Counted from the first letter of the stretch, positions 24,416 through 36,074 are shown. The stretch: 64,000 bases of DNA from Spongiivirga citrea (GCF_010671565.1 NZ_JAABOQ010000004.1:186001-250000), one strand, 5' to 3'. Translations and numbers: made by a program. Notes: generated from the letters alone by a model not told the origin.

Positions 24416-24802
24416 ATGAAAAAGTACCTTCCTCTTGTGCTGCGGATTGTTGTGGCAGCAATTCTAATTCAAACCCTTAGATTCAAATTTACAGCGCATC
24501 CTGATAGTGTTTACATTTTTACTCAAGTCGGTCTTGAACCAACTGGTAGAATCGGGATAGGTGTAGTCGAACTTATTGCAGGTATTTTGTTGTTAATCCC
24601 AAAAACAATTTGGCTAGGAGCTACGCTAACTGTTGGTGTTATAGCCGGTGCAATCTTTATGCATCTAACCAAATTGGGCATTGAAATAAATGGTGATGGC
24701 GGTGTTTTATTTTATACTGCAATAGTCACTTTTTCGCTCGCACTAATTATATTGTGGATTTACAGGAAGCAAATACCAATAATTGGAGACAAATTTTCTT
24801 AG
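24416..24802 (+). CDS. DoxX-family membrane protein
   Basis: A 128-residue four-helix membrane protein of the DoxX/DoxD-like superfamily: LVLRIVVAAILIQTLRFKFTA, GRIGIGVVELIAGILLLIP, GAIFMHLTKLG and a final helix. Family members are small quinone- or thiol-linked membrane proteins of poorly known function. It lies after the nucleotidase genes and is convergent with ligA. Confidence 0.75.
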   Translation: MKKYLPLVLRIVVAAILIQTLRFKFTAHPDSVYIFTQVGLEPTGRIGIGVVELIAGILLLIPKTIWLGATLTVGVIAGAIFMHLTKLGIEINGDGGVLFYTAIVTFSLALIILWIYRKQIPIIGDKFS

Positions 24803-24827
24803 CGGATAGTTTTTGTTTTGGACAATT

Positions 24828-26861
<2,034 letters not shown>

Positions 26862-26890
26862 TTAATTTCAAATTAAAGTGCAGGAATAGT

Positions 26891-27472
26891 TTAGGTCAAC
26901 TCCTTTTTAATCCACTTAGGCACTTCAACTGGTTGGTAGTTATTCATTTTTTCAATTAAGCGTTCTATGTTATCATCAACGATCAACATTTCGAAATTGC
27001 TCATTTTTAAGAACCCTTTTCTGACCATATTCTCCAATAGGCCTAACATATCGTCATAAAATCCGCTTGTATTTAATATTCCCATGGGTTTTTGATGTAA
27101 ACCTAATTGCCCCCAAGTAACCATTTCGAATAACTCTTCCAATGTTCCATAGCCACCAGGTAATGTAATAACTGAATCAGAAAGGTCATGCATCAGCAAT
27201 TTACGCTCATGCATATTATTAGTCACATGCAGCTCTGTTAAACCTAAATGCACTACCTCTTTCAACTTTAAAAATTCAGGAATCACACCAATGACACGTC
27301 CCTTATTTTCAAGTGCACCCTGTGCCACTTTCCCCATAATACCGATCTTACCGGCACCATACACTAAATCAATATCATTGTTGGCCAAATAAGCACCTAA
27401 CTGATAGCCCTGATCGATTATTTCGGTATCGTTTCCCTCACTACTTCCACAAAAAACTACACAACTTTTCAT
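26891..27472 (-). CDS. LOG-family protein (TIGR00730 type)
   Basis: A 193-residue Rossmann-like protein with the LOG motifs YGAGKIGIMGKVAQGAL and PGGYGTLEELFEMVTW (PGGxGTxxE). Members hydrolyse cytokinin riboside 5'-monophosphate or AMP to base and ribose phosphate; the biological role in bacteria is often unclear. It overlaps prmC by 4 bp and is translated after it. Confidence 0.88.
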   Translation of the reverse strand: MKSCVVFCGSSEGNDTEIIDQGYQLGAYLANNDIDLVYGAGKIGIMGKVAQGALENKGRVIGVIPEFLKLKEVVHLGLTELHVTNNMHERKLLMHDLSDSVITLPGGYGTLEELFEMVTWGQLGLHQKPMGILNTSGFYDDMLGLLENMVRKGFLKMSNFEMLIVDDNIERLIEKMNNYQPVEVPKWIKKELT

Positions 27473-28320
27473 ACTCTTATGGCTTTTATCATTCTTGGTT
27501 TCCCAAAGATATCGTTTTTAACAGTCACTTTGATAAAACCAGCCGCCTCACAAACTTCTTTTGTTTCTTCAGATAAATATTCATTGATCTCAAAATAGAG
27601 TTTCCCATTTGTTGAAAGAGAATTAAAAGCTAACTCTGCAATCTTTTTATAAAAAATAAGTGGATCATCATCAGACACAAAAAGTGCTTTATCAGGTTCG
27701 AATTGCAATACATTTTTTTGCATTAACTCCTTTTCCTGCTCCCGAACGTAGGGTGGATTAGAAACAATAATATCATAGCTTTCAACTAATGCATCGAGAC
27801 CTAGAATATCAGTCTTTATAAAACTAACCTGCACATTATTTCTTTGCGCATTTTCAGCTGCCTGATCAATTGTTAGCTCATCTATATCAATTGCTGAGAC
27901 GGCGGCCTTTTGAATATTTTTAGCCAAGGAAATGGCAATACAACCTGAACCAGTGCCAATATCTAAAATGGAAATTTCTTGTTCTAAACTCTGATGATCA
28001 TCGATAATCCATTGCACCAAGTCTTCGGTCTCTGGACGAGGAATCAGCGTATGCTGGTTAACCTGAAAATCCAAACCAAAAAAATGGGTTTGCCCGATGA
28101 TATATTGAATAGGTTCGTGATTATTCAAGCGAGATAAGGCAAGGTATAATGTTGTCTCTTCCTCCTTAGAAATCTGCAGGCTGTTGTCTAATGCAAGGCT
28201 AAGACGCGAAATACCAAAATGGTGCTCAGTTAGCATAAAAAAGAAACTCGACACTTCCTCACTTCCGTATTGGGCATCGAGTTCTTTGTGGAATATGTTT
28301 TTTAATTCGGTGAGTTTCAA
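27469..28320 (-). CDS. prmC: Release factor glutamine methyltransferase
   Basis: A 283-residue SAM methyltransferase that methylates Gln of the GGQ motif in release factors. It has the N-terminal helical domain (~1-80), the SAM motif ILDIGTGSGCIAISLA and the catalytic NPPY in YDIIVSNPPYVREQE. The segment IPRPETEDLVQW matches the family too. It overlaps the LOG gene by 4 bp. Confidence 0.95.
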   Translation of the reverse strand: MKLTELKNIFHKELDAQYGSEEVSSFFFMLTEHHFGISRLSLALDNSLQISKEEETTLYLALSRLNNHEPIQYIIGQTHFFGLDFQVNQHTLIPRPETEDLVQWIIDDHQSLEQEISILDIGTGSGCIAISLAKNIQKAAVSAIDIDELTIDQAAENAQRNNVQVSFIKTDILGLDALVESYDIIVSNPPYVREQEKELMQKNVLQFEPDKALFVSDDDPLIFYKKIAELAFNSLSTNGKLYFEINEYLSEETKEVCEAAGFIKVTVKNDIFGKPRMIKAIRV

Positions 28321-28406
28321 ATTGGAGTGTTTATATTGGATTTAGAATCGCTACGCTTCTAGATTCAAGACTCAAAACTTCCCTTTATGGGTAACACCTC
28401 ACCTAA

Positions 28407-28424
28407 CCTCTCCTCAAGGAGAGG
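28407..28424. repeat. Intergenic hairpin CCTCTCC-TCAA-GGAGAGG
   Basis: A 7-bp perfect stem in the prmC-DUF2147 gap, inside the phrase CACCTCACCTAACCTCTCC. From memory, near-identical sequences recur between genes in many Flavobacteriaceae, so it may be a small dispersed repeat rather than a terminator. No T run follows. The rest of 28321-28526 shows nothing. Confidence 0.4.
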
Positions 28425-28526
28425 AACAGTATTAGCTTTGATCGAAAAGTCCACCTGAAAGACCTTCTAAGTTCGCAAAAAGAGTTATTTCTTTTTTCTT
28501 GTTTCTTGACTCTTGCTTCTGATTTA

Positions 28527-28952
28527 CTACTTTACCCGATACCAATTCTGAGTGCGGTATAAAAATGCGATATAGCCGCGTACATTCAATTTATTCGTAT
28601 CATCTTCATCCACCCAAATCTTGCATTTATATTGTTTTCCTTTTTGTGGATCGAAAATGGTGCCGCCTTTATACTCTTCGCCGTTTTTCTTTAAATTCTT
28701 TATGATTGTAAGTCCCAAGATGGGTTTGTCCTTTTCATCACCTTCACATTTTTCGCACAAGACATCCTTTCTGTCTGGATTCAAGATTTCAACAATCTTA
28801 CCATAAATCCTTCCACCATCTTCATAAATCTCTACAATTGATTTTGCTTCACCAGTTTCATCATCAATACTTTTCCATTTACCCATAACCGATTGAGCAG
28901 TTAAGGTTGCTGTTGAAACCAACAGCAGTGTCACTACTAATAGCTTTTTCAT
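28527..28952 (-). CDS. DUF2147 secreted protein
   Basis: A 141-residue exported protein (signal MKKLLVVTLLLVSTATLTAQ). The DUF2147 pattern is clear: VMGKWKSIDDETGEAKSIVEIYEDG, GRIYGKIVEIL, a two-Cys segment LCEKCEGDEKDKP, GGTIFDPQKGKQYKCKIW and GYIAFLYRTQNWYRV. The family is a lipocalin-like barrel of unknown ligand. It lies downstream of the BrkB-type gene by 18 bp. Confidence 0.85.
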   Translation of the reverse strand: MKKLLVVTLLLVSTATLTAQSVMGKWKSIDDETGEAKSIVEIYEDGGRIYGKIVEILNPDRKDVLCEKCEGDEKDKPILGLTIIKNLKKNGEEYKGGTIFDPQKGKQYKCKIWVDEDDTNKLNVRGYIAFLYRTQNWYRVK

Positions 28953-28970
28953 CTTTTTACAATTTTACAT

Positions 28971-29978
28971 TTAATCAATATTCGCGTATATATCGGGTTT
29001 TTCTTCCTGCTGCTTATGACTTCTTTTAAGTCTACTTAAGGTAGCATTCAGCTCAAAACCAAGTAACAAAATATTGCAATTAAGCCATATATACACCATA
29101 AGAATAAGTAGTCCTCCTAATGCACCATACAACTCGTTATACCTTGCAAATTTATCAACATATATGCCAAAAAAGTAGGATGTGAGAATAAATAATAAAG
29201 TGGTCAGTAAAGCTCCTGCCGAAAAGAATTTAATCGATCTCCCTTCAGAAGTTCCAAAATAGAATAATGTTGTGGTGATTACATACGCCAGCATAATGAA
29301 GAATCCTATTTGTGCTGCTTTCACTCCAAAATCATCTCCAATATCGACATTCGTACCGTACTCTCTACCCGCATATTCGCTTAAATATTCTACCACATAA
29401 AACTCAAAATATACTAATGCAACAACACCAATTACTAGCAATACTGAAATTATTAAGCCAACCATAAGTGCGTATGCATACTGCTTAATAAAATTTCTAG
29501 TAAGCTCTACATGATACGAATTTTCAAAACTGCTAAAAATAGCGTTGATGCCATTTGCAATTAAAAATATTGATAAAATGAAAGCAGATGATAGTAAGCC
29601 TCCGTGTTTTTGCTCTTTTATTTGATAATAGATTTCCCCGAAATAATCGCTTGTTGCCTTTGGCAAGATCGATTCTAAAAACGCTAAAAACTCGATATCA
29701 AATTCAGTATGCTCGCCAGGTAAATTAACATAGGGCGCAGCAAAAGGGACAAGATTTACCAAGAAAATAACTAATGGAAAAAGCGCCATAAATAAACTAA
29801 AGGCGATTGCACTTGCTCTAGCCGAAAAAGCGCCTTTTACCACGCCGAGGACATACATCTCCAATAAATAATACAAGGAAAGCCCTTCAAAGCCTGGGAT
29901 TTTTATTCGCTTAAAAAAACGAACAATGATGTTAATGATAGGTATGCGCTCTAGCCGTTCCTCAACCTTATCTGACAT
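28971..29978 (-). CDS. YihY/BrkB-family inner-membrane protein
   Basis: A 335-residue protein with six predicted TM helices. ASAIAFSLFMALFPLVIFLVNLVPF is the family hallmark (FSLFLALFP-type). The later GALGGLLILMVYIWLNCNILLLGFELNA matches the conserved C-terminal helices. Older names tie it to RNase BN, which is not correct for this family. Function is unknown. It lies 3 bp after nadC. Confidence 0.85.
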   Translation of the reverse strand: MSDKVEERLERIPIINIIVRFFKRIKIPGFEGLSLYYLLEMYVLGVVKGAFSARASAIAFSLFMALFPLVIFLVNLVPFAAPYVNLPGEHTEFDIEFLAFLESILPKATSDYFGEIYYQIKEQKHGGLLSSAFILSIFLIANGINAIFSSFENSYHVELTRNFIKQYAYALMVGLIISVLLVIGVVALVYFEFYVVEYLSEYAGREYGTNVDIGDDFGVKAAQIGFFIMLAYVITTTLFYFGTSEGRSIKFFSAGALLTTLLFILTSYFFGIYVDKFARYNELYGALGGLLILMVYIWLNCNILLLGFELNATLSRLKRSHKQQEEKPDIYANID

Positions 29979-29981
29979 TTT

Positions 29982-30839
29982 TTAGACCGCTTTAAGACTA
30001 AGATCCATGTTATTCACTGAATGTGTCAATGCTCCTGAAGAAATAAAATCGACTCCACATTCAGCATAGCTGCGAATTGTTTCATCGGTTATACCTCCGG
30101 AAGATTCTGTCAAGCACCGATCACCAATAAGCTCCACGGCCTTTCTAGTATCATCATAATTAAAATTATCTAGTAGAATGCGATACACAGGTCCGGCATC
30201 AAGAATTTGCTGTACCTCATCTAGGTTTCGCGCCTCAACAATGATTTTTAGGTCTAACTTATTTTCTGCCAAATAGGATTTAGTTTTTGAAATAGCATTT
30301 GCGATACTTCCTGCATAGTCAATATGATTATCTTTAAGCATGACCATATCATATAATCCGAACCGATGATTAACACCGCCACCAATCTTAACGGCCCATT
30401 TTTCCAAAGCACGAAATCCGGGTGTCGTTTTTCTAGTATCTAAAATTTTGGTTTTAGTTCCTTTTAGTAATACAACATACTTATGTGTTTTGGTAGCAAT
30501 AGCACTCATACGCTGCATTGAATTAAGTACCAATCGTTCGGCCTGTAAAATGGACTGCGAACTACCTTCAACATAAAAAACGATATCACCATGTTTTACA
30601 GCTTGCCCATCTTTAATTAGCACCTCTACTTTCAAATGAGGATCGACATGAGCAAAAATCATTCTAGCTAACTTGACTCCGGCGATAATTCCTTCATCTT
30701 TTACAAGCAATTTTGCCTTGCCTTCTTTCTCTAAAGGAATACAGGCTAAACTACTATAATCACCAGGTCCTACATCCTCACGGATTGCGTTGTGTATTAT
30801 TAAATCGATTTCTTGGTTGAGATGCCTCTGACTAATCAT
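29982..30839 (-). CDS. nadC: Nicotinate-nucleotide pyrophosphorylase (carboxylating)
   Basis: A 285-residue quinolinate phosphoribosyltransferase of NAD synthesis. The family segments LNSMQRMSAIATKT, ILDTRKTTPGFRALEKWAVKIGGGVNHRFGL (split here by reading), MLKDNHIDYAG, VEARNLDEV and ESSGGITDETI are present. Length is normal. It begins the operon with the BrkB-type gene, 3 bp downstream. Confidence 0.95.
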   Translation of the reverse strand: MISQRHLNQEIDLIIHNAIREDVGPGDYSSLACIPLEKEGKAKLLVKDEGIIAGVKLARMIFAHVDPHLKVEVLIKDGQAVKHGDIVFYVEGSSQSILQAERLVLNSMQRMSAIATKTHKYVVLLKGTKTKILDTRKTTPGFRALEKWAVKIGGGVNHRFGLYDMVMLKDNHIDYAGSIANAISKTKSYLAENKLDLKIIVEARNLDEVQQILDAGPVYRILLDNFNYDDTRKAVELIGDRCLTESSGGITDETIRSYAECGVDFISSGALTHSVNNMDLSLKAV

Positions 30840-30906
30840 TGTATCTAAGTTAGTTTTAATGACTTCTAAAGTAGCACAACCGCAAGAATAATGCTAATTT
30901 TATAGT

Positions 30907-31380
30907 ATGAATATTTCATTGCTGGCGATCGGTAAAACCGATAAATCCGAACTAACTAGTTTAATTGATGACTACACGAAACGCCTAGGACATTATGTGA
31001 ATTTTTCTTTGGATATTATTCCAGATATTAAGAATACCAAAAATCTAAACGAAGCACAACAAAAAGAAAAAGAGGGCGAACTATTGTTAAAAAAAGTAAA
31101 GTCCAGCGATTATGTAATTTTGCTTGACGAAAAAGGAAAGAATTATGATTCTGTTCAGTTTTCGGGCTTAATACAGAAAAAAATGAATGCTGGTTTAAAA
31201 CAAGTCTTTTTTGTTATTGGTGGTCCGTATGGATTTTCACCTTCGGTATATCAACGAGCAAACGAGAAATTATCGCTTTCTAAAATGACATTTTCCCACC
31301 AAATAATACGTCTTTTTATGGTGGAACAGCTGTATCGTGCATTCACGATCATAAAAAATGAACCATATCACCACAGATAA
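30907..31380 (+). CDS. rlmH: 23S rRNA (pseudouridine1915-N3)-methyltransferase
   Basis: A 157-residue SPOUT methyltransferase acting on helix 69 of 23S rRNA. YVILLDEKGKNYDSVQFS, FFVIGGPYGFSPSVY, LSLSKMTFSHQIIRLFMVEQ (20 residues) and the invariant C-terminal NEPYHH are all present. The next gene (ITPase) starts 2 bp after its stop, so they are cotranscribed. Confidence 0.96.
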   Translation: MNISLLAIGKTDKSELTSLIDDYTKRLGHYVNFSLDIIPDIKNTKNLNEAQQKEKEGELLLKKVKSSDYVILLDEKGKNYDSVQFSGLIQKKMNAGLKQVFFVIGGPYGFSPSVYQRANEKLSLSKMTFSHQIIRLFMVEQLYRAFTIIKNEPYHHR

Positions 31381-31382
31381 TT

Positions 31383-31973
31383 ATGGATGACTCTATTGAG
31401 GAATTAGAACTTGTATTTGCAACGCATAATGAAAATAAGTTTATTGAAGTAGCTGCGCAATTACCAAATCATATTAAATTACTGAGTCTTGATGATATTG
31501 GATGCGTTGAAGACATTCCTGAAACGGGTGACACCATTGAAGAAAATGCCATTTTAAAGGCTGATTATGTAAAAGAGCATTATAAAAAAGATTGCTTTGC
31601 TGATGATACAGGGCTAGAAGTTGTTGCTCTAGAAGGAGCGCCGGGTGTATATTCAAAGCGCTATGCTGGTGATGACGCTACTGCTGATGATAATATGAAT
31701 AAATTAATACAATCACTAGAACACATTACAAAACGTAATGCCACATTTAAAACCGTTATCGCTTTGGCTATTGGTGGTGAAAAAACTTTGTTTGTAGGCG
31801 AGGTAAATGGCAGTATTACTCACAAACGACATGGTGAAAAAGGTTTTGGCTATGACCCAATTTTTAAACCAGACGGATTTGAAGAGACGTTCGCCCAAAT
31901 GTCACTCACTCAAAAAAGCGAGATTGGACATCGTGGAAGGGCTATGAGACAGTTGATAGACTATTTGAAATAA
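31383..31973 (+). CDS. rdgB: RdgB/HAM1-type non-canonical purine NTP pyrophosphatase
   Basis: A 196-residue enzyme that hydrolyses ITP, XTP and dITP to monophosphates, keeping them out of nucleic acids. Motifs: LVFATHNENKFIEVA, FADDTGLEVVALEGAPGVYS, GYDPIFKPDG and IGHRGRAMRQL. The seven residues before ELVFATHN are longer than usual; no better ATG is present. It is coupled to rlmH. Confidence 0.93.
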   Translation: MDDSIEELELVFATHNENKFIEVAAQLPNHIKLLSLDDIGCVEDIPETGDTIEENAILKADYVKEHYKKDCFADDTGLEVVALEGAPGVYSKRYAGDDATADDNMNKLIQSLEHITKRNATFKTVIALAIGGEKTLFVGEVNGSITHKRHGEKGFGYDPIFKPDGFEETFAQMSLTQKSEIGHRGRAMRQLIDYLK

Positions 31974-31998
31974 GAAGAGTGTTACCCACGACCTTTTG

Positions 31999-32922
31999 TT
32001 ACTCTAACCCAAAAACTTTAATTGCGTTCTCATAATACATCTTTTGTAGCTCTTCCTGAGTAAAACCATATCTGTCCATTGTTTCGCGAGCCGGTTTTAG
32101 GTCAAAAACAGGAAAGTCCGAAGCGAAAAAGAATTGATCAATACCTATTTCTCTCATCGTCCACATAAGTTCCTCTTGTCTTGGAGAATCAATATATAAA
32201 TCAGCTATTGCAGACAAATCAAAATAAACGTTGTTTTTATAGAATGGTCCTTTTGCAAAAACTGCGAACAACAACGTTTCATGAAATTGTGTGCCTCTCA
32301 TATGTGCTAAAACTATTTTGGTATTAGGGTTAGCTAGCGCCAAATCCACAAATTTTCCAGTAGCACCACCATCGGAAGCTGAAATAGAATCAAAAATAAC
32401 AGTAAGACCAAACTTTCCAGCAGTAGCTAGAACTTCATTAACATTAGGGTCCGTAAGTTCAAAACCTTGATAGAACGGGTGAATTTTTATAGCTTTTGCA
32501 CCCAGCTTTGCAACCCTTTCTATTTCTTTCAGTGCTTCTTTACCATCCAACGGATGAACAGAACAGATTGGGAAAAATTCTGAATTTTCTTTTGCCAGCT
32601 TTAATATATAATCGTTGTGCTGACGCGTGACAGCTAAATTACCTTTGGGAACCATGCTCATAATTCCACATTTAGATACCCCGGCAGCTTCCATTTGACT
32701 TTTTAATTCATCAGCAGAGGCAGGAGTACTTGGATTTAAAGATAATTCTTGCCCTGGTAATTGTATGTGGGCATGTGTATCTATAATAGTCTTTATTGTC
32801 GAAGAATCAACATTTTCTATAGTAGTTTCCGCTTTTTGCTTCCCGATCGAAGAAGTATCCTTGGTGTTTTTGTTACAAGAAACTAGTATAATACATGCTA
32901 AGAAGTAAATTAAGGTTTTCAT
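31999..32922 (-). CDS. Amidohydrolase-family lipoprotein
   Basis: A 307-residue protein with a lipoprotein signal (LACIILVSCNKN). The metal-dependent TIM-barrel has the amidohydrolase-2 pattern: IIDTHAHIQLPG (HxH), AIKIHPFYQGFE, KIVLAHMRGTQFHE and FFASDFPVFD (final Asp). It should be exported to the periplasm or outer membrane, unusual for this mostly cytosolic family. Substrate is unknown; decarboxylase-like or lactonase activity is possible. Confidence 0.8.
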   Translation of the reverse strand: MKTLIYFLACIILVSCNKNTKDTSSIGKQKAETTIENVDSSTIKTIIDTHAHIQLPGQELSLNPSTPASADELKSQMEAAGVSKCGIMSMVPKGNLAVTRQHNDYILKLAKENSEFFPICSVHPLDGKEALKEIERVAKLGAKAIKIHPFYQGFELTDPNVNEVLATAGKFGLTVIFDSISASDGGATGKFVDLALANPNTKIVLAHMRGTQFHETLLFAVFAKGPFYKNNVYFDLSAIADLYIDSPRQEELMWTMREIGIDQFFFASDFPVFDLKPARETMDRYGFTQEELQKMYYENAIKVFGLE

Positions 32923-33068
32923 GGTTTTTTGATTTGGTTAATAATAGAGTGATTTTTAGCAGACATAATCTTTAGTAACTCGAAAGAATCTCAACTAATT
33001 CATTATCGCTTAGCTACTTAAAAGCAGCTTCTAAAGTAAAAGTACGAATTTAAATGCGCTTAAAGTGA

Positions 33069-33605
33069 TTAGCTATATTCAGGAATCTTACCCTTCACCC
33101 CTTCATAAAACTTCATGATTTCGTCAATATCAGACTCCATATTGTCAGTCATTTCTATAGGATCAGCAATCTTAATGGTCTTTTTGCCGAAGTCAAAAGC
33201 AACTTTTATTACAGGAACATTAGCGGCACAGGCAATGTAATAAAAACCAGTTTTCCAAGTATCTACTTTCTTTCTGGTTCCTTCTGGAGCTAGTGCCAAT
33301 CTAAACACTTCTTTTTTTTCAAAAATTTCAGCGATTTGTTGCACTTGATTCTTGTTTTCAGAACGTGTAATTGGTGCACCGCCCATCCATCGCAAAAGCC
33401 AACCAATGGGCGGTCTAAATAGTGAAGCTTTCCCTATAAAATTAATTTCTTTTTTGACCACGGCTCGAATAAGAAATCCTAAAAACAAGTCAAGCCAATG
33501 CGTATGTGGCGCGACAACAATAATACATTTAGGAATATCTGACAACTCACCTTCCAGCTTCCACCCAAGCAGTTTGAAATAGATAAATCGGGCGATTGCC
33601 TGCAT
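33069..33605 (-). CDS. 1-acyl-glycerol-3-phosphate acyltransferase-like protein
   Basis: About 178 residues of the PlsC/LPLAT fold. The HX4D motif is HTHWLD, the substrate motif is FIGKASLFRPP, and APEGTRKKV is the PEGTR motif. It is near the minimum length for the fold. The start is placed at ATG 33605 (MQAIARFIYFKLLG); an upstream in-frame ATG at 33665 would overlap kdnB by ~55 bp. It lies 5 bp after kdnB and may add an acyl group to lipid A precursors or phospholipids. Confidence 0.82.
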   Translation of the reverse strand: MQAIARFIYFKLLGWKLEGELSDIPKCIIVVAPHTHWLDLFLGFLIRAVVKKEINFIGKASLFRPPIGWLLRWMGGAPITRSENKNQVQQIAEIFEKKEVFRLALAPEGTRKKVDTWKTGFYYIACAANVPVIKVAFDFGKKTIKIADPIEMTDNMESDIDEIMKFYEGVKGKIPEYS

Positions 33606-33610
33606 ACAAC

Positions 33611-34693
33611 TTACATTTTTTCGTAGAGACCCCTTAATTTTTCTGGAGTCACTGTTTTTCTCCAATCAACACCTACAGCATTTTCCCAAAGAGGACCTAA
33701 TCCCATAGCAACTTCGATCATAGTATCGAAATCTTCGTCACTTAAATTGGAGCAAACACCTTGCGGTATGGTAATATTATGTTTCTTAACCATTTCCTTG
33801 AATTCCGCCACACCCTCGGGGTAAAATTCTTCTAAATGATCAAAAACAATACAGTTTCCTACACCATGGCGTGTTCCTAATAAGTAAGACAAACCATAAC
33901 TCATTGCATGTGCAACACCAACTTGAGAATAAGCAATACTCATACCTCCGTGCCAACTTGCCATCATTAACTGGTCCTGACTTTCATCATCAACAACTGA
34001 TTTATGGGTAAAAACATCACGACATAAATCCAGTGCTTTTTCGCCATAACTCTTACTAAAGGCATTTAAATAAGTACCATTTAAAGATTCAATACAATGT
34101 ATATAGCAGTCCATTCCTGTATAAAACCATTGTTTGGTATCAACTCCTTTGGTTAATTCAGGATCTAAAACTACTTGATCAAATGGTGTGTAATCAGAAT
34201 TAATTCCCAATTTCTTTTTCGGCCCAGTTAACACCGTAGTTCTTGAGACTTCAGCTCCTGTTCCTGAAATAGTTGGAATTCCGACATGATAAACCGCTGG
34301 ATATTTTACTAAATCCCAACCTTGATAATCAGCTGAACTACCAGGATTGGTCAACATAATTGATACTGCCTTAGCCAGATCCATTACTGTACCACCACCA
34401 ATGCCAATTATTCCTTCGGGCACTTCGGCAGTGCGACTAAATATAGTTTCGCGTAAGGAATCTACCTGAATGGTTTTAGGTTCATTATCTGCATTAATAA
34501 AAATGATATGGTCGCGGTCTCGTTTTGGAATTCGTTTTATAAATGCATCATTGGTTGAGAATACATCATCTACCAAAAAAACCATCGGACTTTTAGGTGA
34601 GCTTCTTTTTTCGGCTAGTATTTGATCTAGTTGATCAAAACTTCCGCGGCCGAAAACCACCCTAGGTACCATAGGAAAATTTTTATACATCAT
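33611..34693 (-). CDS. kdnB: 3-deoxy-alpha-D-manno-octulosonate 8-oxidase
   Basis: A ~360-residue iron-containing alcohol dehydrogenase-fold protein that closely follows Shewanella KdnB as I remember it: FPMVPRVVFGRGSFDQL, MLTNPGSSADYQGWDL, YPAVYHVGIPTISGTGAEVS, FYTGMDCYIHCIESLNGTYL and GLSYLLGTRHGVGNCI. KdnB oxidises C8 of Kdo so that KdnA can aminate it, giving 8-amino-Kdo. Metal-ligand His residues (in VAHAMSYG and TRHGVGN) are kept. No kdnA aminotransferase lies in this window. The start MMYKNFPMV is preferred; a more upstream ATG (34723) adds ten atypical residues. Confidence 0.85.
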   Translation of the reverse strand: MMYKNFPMVPRVVFGRGSFDQLDQILAEKRSSPKSPMVFLVDDVFSTNDAFIKRIPKRDRDHIIFINADNEPKTIQVDSLRETIFSRTAEVPEGIIGIGGGTVMDLAKAVSIMLTNPGSSADYQGWDLVKYPAVYHVGIPTISGTGAEVSRTTVLTGPKKKLGINSDYTPFDQVVLDPELTKGVDTKQWFYTGMDCYIHCIESLNGTYLNAFSKSYGEKALDLCRDVFTHKSVVDDESQDQLMMASWHGGMSIAYSQVGVAHAMSYGLSYLLGTRHGVGNCIVFDHLEEFYPEGVAEFKEMVKKHNITIPQGVCSNLSDEDFDTMIEVAMGLGPLWENAVGVDWRKTVTPEKLRGLYEKM

Positions 34694-34744
34694 ATTAGTT
34701 CTTGGTCTATTTAGGTTCTGCAAAACTATTAAAAGAATTACAGA

Positions 34745-35386
34745 TTAATTGGTTGTTTTGTTTAAATGATTTTGAAAGCGCTGGTAAAATGTCCCTATAT
34801 CTGAGCCGTCTACCAATGCATGGTGCACATGTATAGATACAGGCATTAGTAATTGGTTGTCTCGTTCCTGTATTTTTCCAACAGATATTTTCGGAATTGA
34901 ATCCTTAAACCCGCTGTGCATGGCATGGGACAAGCTTGTAAAATGAACCCAGGGTATCGCAGAAAAGTGTATAGTTCCGATATTTCCGTTGGAAGGCACT
35001 AAGCCCTCACTATTTTGAACTCTATCTATTTCTTGCTGCGTGTTTGCCTGAAATACATCAAAATCGGAATCATAATCAATGTATGAAAATCCAAAAGTGC
35101 CGTTAGGCCGGTTAATCGTAGCCGATGCTCCTATTTTTTCATGGATTGATACCTCACCCTCATCATCAATGCGATATTTTAATGATTCTATTTCATTAAC
35201 CGCGGTGAAGCACTTATGTAAATACCATATAAAAAATGAGTTCTTAGTAGCGTCACAGAATTCTCTAGCAATCTTAACATCAACATTCGCCGTCAAACCA
35301 TAAAAAGGCTTGTCAAAATCCTTATAAAAATTGAAATGGTCTTTGCGTACCCAAGTATCAATATTTAGTTTTTTAATACTTGACAT
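34745..35386 (-). CDS. Chloramphenicol acetyltransferase-like (CAT) trimer-fold acyltransferase
   Basis: A 213-residue CATA-type protein. It has LNIDTWVRKDHFNFYKDFD at the N-terminus, YGLTANVDVKIA, HFSAIPWVHFTSLSHA and the catalytic HHALVDG (HHxxxDG). Such proteins outside resistance contexts O-acetylate unknown substrates. It overlaps the HAD gene by 14 bp and precedes kdnB, so a sugar or Kdo acetylation role is possible but unproven. Resistance to chloramphenicol cannot be inferred. Confidence 0.85.
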   Translation of the reverse strand: MSSIKKLNIDTWVRKDHFNFYKDFDKPFYGLTANVDVKIAREFCDATKNSFFIWYLHKCFTAVNEIESLKYRIDDEGEVSIHEKIGASATINRPNGTFGFSYIDYDSDFDVFQANTQQEIDRVQNSEGLVPSNGNIGTIHFSAIPWVHFTSLSHAMHSGFKDSIPKISVGKIQERDNQLLMPVSIHVHHALVDGSDIGTFYQRFQNHLNKTTN

Positions 35387-36074
35387 ACTCTAAAATATCT
35401 TTAATGCTACTTGCTGTAATAAATTGATCTTCATGTTTTGTGCTAGTGGCTACCTGTTCATGTACCCAGGTGGTGTGAAATGGAACGTGGATTGCCTGAG
35501 CTCCAATATTGAGCAGCGGTAAAATATCCGATTTTAAAGAATTACCAATCATTAAAAAATGAGCCGGCGTTATATCAAGATGTTTTAATAAACTAGTATA
35601 GTTTTCCTCTTTCTTTTCACTTAAAACTTCTATATGATGAAAGTATTTAAGTAAACCTGATCGTTCGAGCTTTCGTTCTTGGTCCAGCAGATCGCCTTTT
35701 GTGGCAACTATGAGTTTATATTTTTTTGAAAGTGTTTCTAAAACCTCATGAACCCCATCCAATAACTCAACTGGCTTTTCGATCATGTTCTTACCGATAT
35801 CGAGAATTTTATTAATCGTTTCGTTAGACACCTTATTATTAGATAGAACTAAGGCCATTTCAACCATAGACAACATGAACCCTTTAACACCGTAGCCATA
35901 TAATGGAAGGTTCTCCATTTCCATTTTAAAGAGTTCTTGATCTATCTTATTCGGAGTTTCGTATTGCGAAAGTAGTTTTGCAAATTCTTCTTCTGCCTCC
36001 CGAAAATATGTTTCATTTACCCACAAGGTATCATCAGCATCAAAGCCGATTACTTCTATCTCATCAAAATTCAT
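35373..36074 (-). CDS. HAD-superfamily hydrolase (subfamily IA)
   Basis: A 233-residue phosphatase-like protein. Motif I is [14 protein letters not shown] (D-x-D), motif II lies in KLIVATKGD, and motif III/IV in [24 protein letters not shown] (split here). A helical cap follows motif I. It is translationally coupled to kdsB by a 4-bp overlap and to the CAT-like gene. It is not the class-C0 type of the classical Kdo-8-phosphate phosphatase KdsC, so its substrate is open. Confidence 0.83.
   Translation of the reverse strand: MNFDEIEVIGFDADDTLWVNETYFREAEEEFAKLLSQYETPNKIDQELFKMEMENLPLYGYGVKGFMLSMVEMALVLSNNKVSNETINKILDIGKNMIEKPVELLDGVHEVLETLSKKYKLIVATKGDLLDQERKLERSGLLKYFHHIEVLSEKKEENYTSLLKHLDITPAHFLMIGNSLKSDILPLLNIGAQAIHVPFHTTWVHEQVATSTKHEDQFITASSIKDILEYVKY

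Noticed and set aside
28407-28424. Intrinsic terminator after the DUF2147 or prmC gene
   Set aside because: The stem is good but lacks a T run, and the sequence resembles a dispersed intergenic repeat. It is listed as a repeat instead.
34745-35386. Chloramphenicol resistance gene
   Set aside because: The CAT fold and HHxxxDG motif are present, but it sits in a stable envelope-gene operon with no mobile context, so resistance cannot be inferred.
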